In this document: positions 5,842 to 7,456 of the stretch, piece by piece | Numbering within the stretch: the first letter of the stretch is position 1 | Layout: each line of letters begins with the position of its first letter | DNA from: Deltaproteobacteria bacterium | Lineage (GTDB): Bacteria; JAMCPX01 | Assembly: GCA_023489065.1 (NCBI GenBank) | Contig: JAMDCL010000087.1 | Span: forward strand, 1 to 7,456 | Direction of reading: 5' to 3' | Length of the DNA stretch: 7,456 nucleotides | The notes under the pieces: generated by a model | What the model was told of the DNA's origin: nothing | Database searches by the model: none | The model's input: the letters and a program-made list of their open reading frames with translations, nothing else | Made by a program: the position numbers and the translations under genes

Positions 5842-6617
5842 AACCTATACCTGCAAACACCCCGTTTTGATGCCTGGATAAATTCTATCAGGTACCGGAT
5901 GTCCGGATCTGGCTGGATCTCGTCCTGGACTTTTTTTATTGCATCAGCAAGGCTGTAGTTGCTTCTGAAAAGCAATCTGAACGCCTTTTCTATCAGCAGG
6001 ATCTTTTCCTTCGTGTATCCCCTGCGCCGCAGACCGATTATGTTTATGCCGTACAGCTTTGCCCTGTCGCCGCTCGCAACTGCAAAAGGAGGGACATCCA
6101 TTGTTGCCATTGCGCCTCCCCCAACCATTGCAAGCCTGCCTATCCTCGCGAACTGGTGGACCGCTATAAGCCCGCCCAGTATCGCCATGCTTTCGACCGT
6201 AACGTGGCCGGCAAGGGTCGCATTGTTTGCGAACACGGTCTCATCCCCGACGATGCAATCGTGCGCCACGTGCGAACCTATCATGAAGAGATTTTTACTG
6301 CCTATCGTCGTTACTGCCCTGCCCGTAGGCGTTCCGGGATTTATCACGACATGTTCCCGAATAATATTATTGTCTCCGATGAGGAGGCGGGTTGGCTCGT
6401 TCTTATACTTAAGGTCCTGCGGAGGCGAGCCCAGCGAGGAAAATTGGAATATTTTATTGTTCTTGCCTATCGTCGTGTGTCCATCGATCACCGCAGACGG
6501 GCCTATGACCGTTCCATCGTCTATGCAAACGTCCGGACCGATAACCGTATAGGGACCTATTTCAACGTCACCGAGCTTTGCAGACGGAGATATGATAGCG
6601 GTCGGATGTATGTTCAT
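5838..6617 (-). CDS. lpxA: UDP-N-acetylglucosamine O-acyltransferase LpxA
   Basis: First enzyme of lipid A synthesis: it transfers a 3-hydroxyacyl chain from acyl carrier protein to the glucosamine 3-position. The protein has 259 residues (E. coli 262). Left-handed beta-helix hexapeptide repeats fill about 1-185, followed by a helical C-terminal domain. Aligned with E. coli with an offset of six, the catalytic His125 is His119 in SHVAHDC, His122 is His116, Gln73-Asp74 are Gln67-Asp68 in QDLKY, and His160 is in AVHQF. The chain-length ruler Gly173 is Gly167 in MVGGG. NIIGLRRRG (192-200) matches NIEGLKRRG, with Ile replacing Glu200. The ATG has a strong Shine-Dalgarno and overlaps the fabZ stop by 4 nt. 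If the neighbouring oxidoreductase makes a 3-keto and then 3-amino sugar, this enzyme could form an amide instead of an ester; the sequence alone does not settle that. Confidence 0.96.
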   Translation of the reverse strand: MNIHPTAIISPSAKLGDVEIGPYTVIGPDVCIDDGTVIGPSAVIDGHTTIGKNNKIFQFSSLGSPPQDLKYKNEPTRLLIGDNNIIREHVVINPGTPTGRAVTTIGSKNLFMIGSHVAHDCIVGDETVFANNATLAGHVTVESMAILGGLIAVHQFARIGRLAMVGGGAMATMDVPPFAVASGDRAKLYGINIIGLRRRGYTKEKILLIEKAFRLLFRSNYSLADAIKKVQDEIQPDPDIRYLIEFIQASKRGVCRYRL

Positions 6618-7057
6618 CTGTCCTCCTTCTTTACTATGGCCGTTAATATTTCTCCTTCTGCTATAACCTGATCGTCGACATATGCTTTACACACAAAGGT
6701 GGTAAAATTCTTGATGCGCCTTTTAATGGCTGATTCAAGCCTGAGACAATCGCCGGGCAGTACCGGCTTCCTGAATTTGAAATTGTTTATCCCGACAAAA
6801 TAGGGAATACCGTTAATCCCCTGGGGCATGGATTTTGCCGCGAGTACACCGCTTGCCTGGGCAAGCGCTTCGATAATGATAACACCGGGTAACGTCGGTT
6901 CACCCGGGAAATGCCCCTGGAACAGCGGCTCATCGATCGAAATATTCTTTATGGCTATAATCTTTTCGTTGACGATCAGTTCCTCAACCCTGTCTACAAA
7001 CAAAAAAGGGTACCTCTGGGGAATAAGCTCCATGATTCCTTTACTATCTATCTTCAT
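6614..7057 (-). CDS. fabZ: 3-hydroxyacyl-[acyl-carrier-protein] dehydratase FabZ
   Basis: Hot-dog-fold dehydratase of 147 residues that removes water from 3-hydroxyacyl-ACP in fatty acid elongation. It competes with LpxA and LpxD for the same 3-hydroxyacyl-ACP pool, which explains its place between them. The catalytic pair is His49 in GHFPGEP (48-54) and Glu63 in [11 protein letters not shown] (60-70), the same numbering as in Pseudomonas aeruginosa FabZ. The N-terminal [13 protein letters not shown] (12-24) and [12 protein letters not shown] (92-103) are also typical. Length is normal. The ATG at 7057 overlaps the lpxD stop as ATGA, with a GGAAGA-like Shine-Dalgarno upstream. The last codons of the gene contain the lpxA ribosome binding site. 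Nothing unusual is seen; FabA is excluded by length and motif style. Confidence 0.97.
   Translation of the reverse strand: MKIDSKGIMELIPQRYPFLFVDRVEELIVNEKIIAIKNISIDEPLFQGHFPGEPTLPGVIIIEALAQASGVLAAKSMPQGINGIPYFVGINNFKFRKPVLPGDCLRLESAIKRRIKNFTTFVCKAYVDDQVIAEGEILTAIVKKEDR
6621..6628 (-). promoter_or_regulatory. lpxA ribosome binding site inside the fabZ 3' end
   Basis: The minus strand reads AAGGAGGA within the last fabZ codons (Lys-Glu-Asp), with 4 nt between GGAGG and the lpxA ATG. Combined with the ATGA overlap, this supports direct translational coupling of fabZ to lpxA. It is the strongest Shine-Dalgarno inside the lipid A operon. Confidence 0.75.
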
Positions 7058-7456
7058 TTTTTTTCTTCCATTGTCTGCTCCAATCCTGCACGCTTTTTTA
7101 GTTCATTGAGCAATTTTTTCATCTCCGGCAATTCTTTGAACACCGCAACCGCCTTCAGCCAATCGAGGTGGTTAAATGCCGGGGTACCGGATACAACCGC
7201 ATGGGGAGGCAGGTCCTTGGGTATACCCGATTGTGCTCCAATCATGACGAAATCACCTATCTTGAGATGACCGATGATCCCCACCTGGCCAGCGATCGTA
7301 ACATTGTTTCCGATGTGCGTACTGCCGGATATGCCTGCCTGGCTTACGATGAGACAGTTTTCACCGGTACGTACGTTGTGTGCTATCTGGACAAGGTTGT
7401 CTATCTTTGTACCGTTACCGATGCGGGTTATCCCGAGCGATGCCCTGTCGATCGTC
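7054..7456 (-). CDS. lpxD: UDP-3-O-(3-hydroxyacyl)glucosamine N-acyltransferase LpxD, C-terminal part; 5' end outside the window
   Basis: The last 133 codons of LpxD, which adds the second 3-hydroxyacyl chain, to the 2-amino group of the UDP-glucosamine intermediate. The reading frame stays open to the window edge, so the protein extends further upstream; a GTG at 7284 is internal, not the start. The visible part begins TIDRASLG and continues through hexapeptide beta-helix coils ([12 protein letters not shown], then repeated I-G-x-x-x-x turns). IAHNV carries the His equivalent to catalytic His239 of E. coli LpxD, and GIIGHLKIG carries the counterpart of His276. [19 protein letters not shown] leads into the C-terminal helix. 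The stop overlaps fabZ by 4 nt. The hydrophobic N-terminal domain cannot be checked here. Confidence 0.95.
   Translation of the reverse strand, partial: TIDRASLGITRIGNGTKIDNLVQIAHNVRTGENCLIVSQAGISGSTHIGNNVTIAGQVGIIGHLKIGDFVMIGAQSGIPKDLPPHAVVSGTPAFNHLDWLKAVAVFKELPEMKKLLNELKKRAGLEQTMEEKK

Noticed and set aside
5959..6552. 197-codon open frame on the plus strand
   Set aside because: Antisense to lpxA. The regular hexapeptide repeats of lpxA leave long stop-free stretches on the other strand; no recognisable protein features.
6156..6671. 171-codon open frame on the plus strand
   Set aside because: Also antisense to lpxA and the fabZ end, with an Arg/Tyr-rich translation and no family resemblance.

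Overview
The window comes from a Gram-negative bacterium that makes lipid A. All genes lie on the minus strand, so transcription runs from the high-coordinate end to the low-coordinate end. The gene order lpxD-fabZ-lpxA-(Gfo/Idh/MocA oxidoreductase)-lpxB-msbA-DUF374 acyltransferase, next to an acetate uptake and activation pair, resembles delta-proteobacterial (Desulfobacterota-type) genomes. That placement is inferred from gene order and protein style, not from a search.

Region 7456-1290 is one tightly packed lipid A operon of seven genes. LpxD (its N-terminal part is outside the window), FabZ and LpxA handle the hydroxyacyl chains and the first acylation steps. LpxB condenses the disaccharide. 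MsbA flips the lipid across the inner membrane. A DUF374 acyltransferase (the family that includes LpxJ) probably adds a late acyl chain. Every junction overlaps: four are 4-nt ATGA overlaps and two are longer (29 and 17 nt). Each longer one contains the same start context, ATG followed by seven A. Between lpxA and lpxB lies an NAD-dependent oxidoreductase gene in the position where gnnA sits in organisms that make the 3-amino sugar UDP-GlcNAc3N. No aminotransferase partner (gnnB) is next to it. No gene for UDP-diacylglucosamine hydrolysis (lpxH/lpxI/lpxG), LpxK, LpxC or Kdo transfer is visible.

Region 1289-1101 is the intergenic stretch between the lipid A operon and the acetate genes. It holds a 45-nt imperfect inverted repeat and, closer to satP, a good match to a sigma-54 (-24/-12) promoter. 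Region 1100-1 carries a SatP-family acetate/succinate transporter gene and the first 125 codons of an acetyl-CoA synthetase gene, separated by 128 nt. Together they would import acetate and activate it to acetyl-CoA. The acs start is preceded by a small hairpin that overlaps the Shine-Dalgarno sequence.

No RNA genes, insertion sequences, CRISPR arrays or phage genes were seen. Most of the window is conserved housekeeping. The unusual points are the lone GnnA-like gene, the putative sigma-54 control of satP, and the unexplained hairpins.
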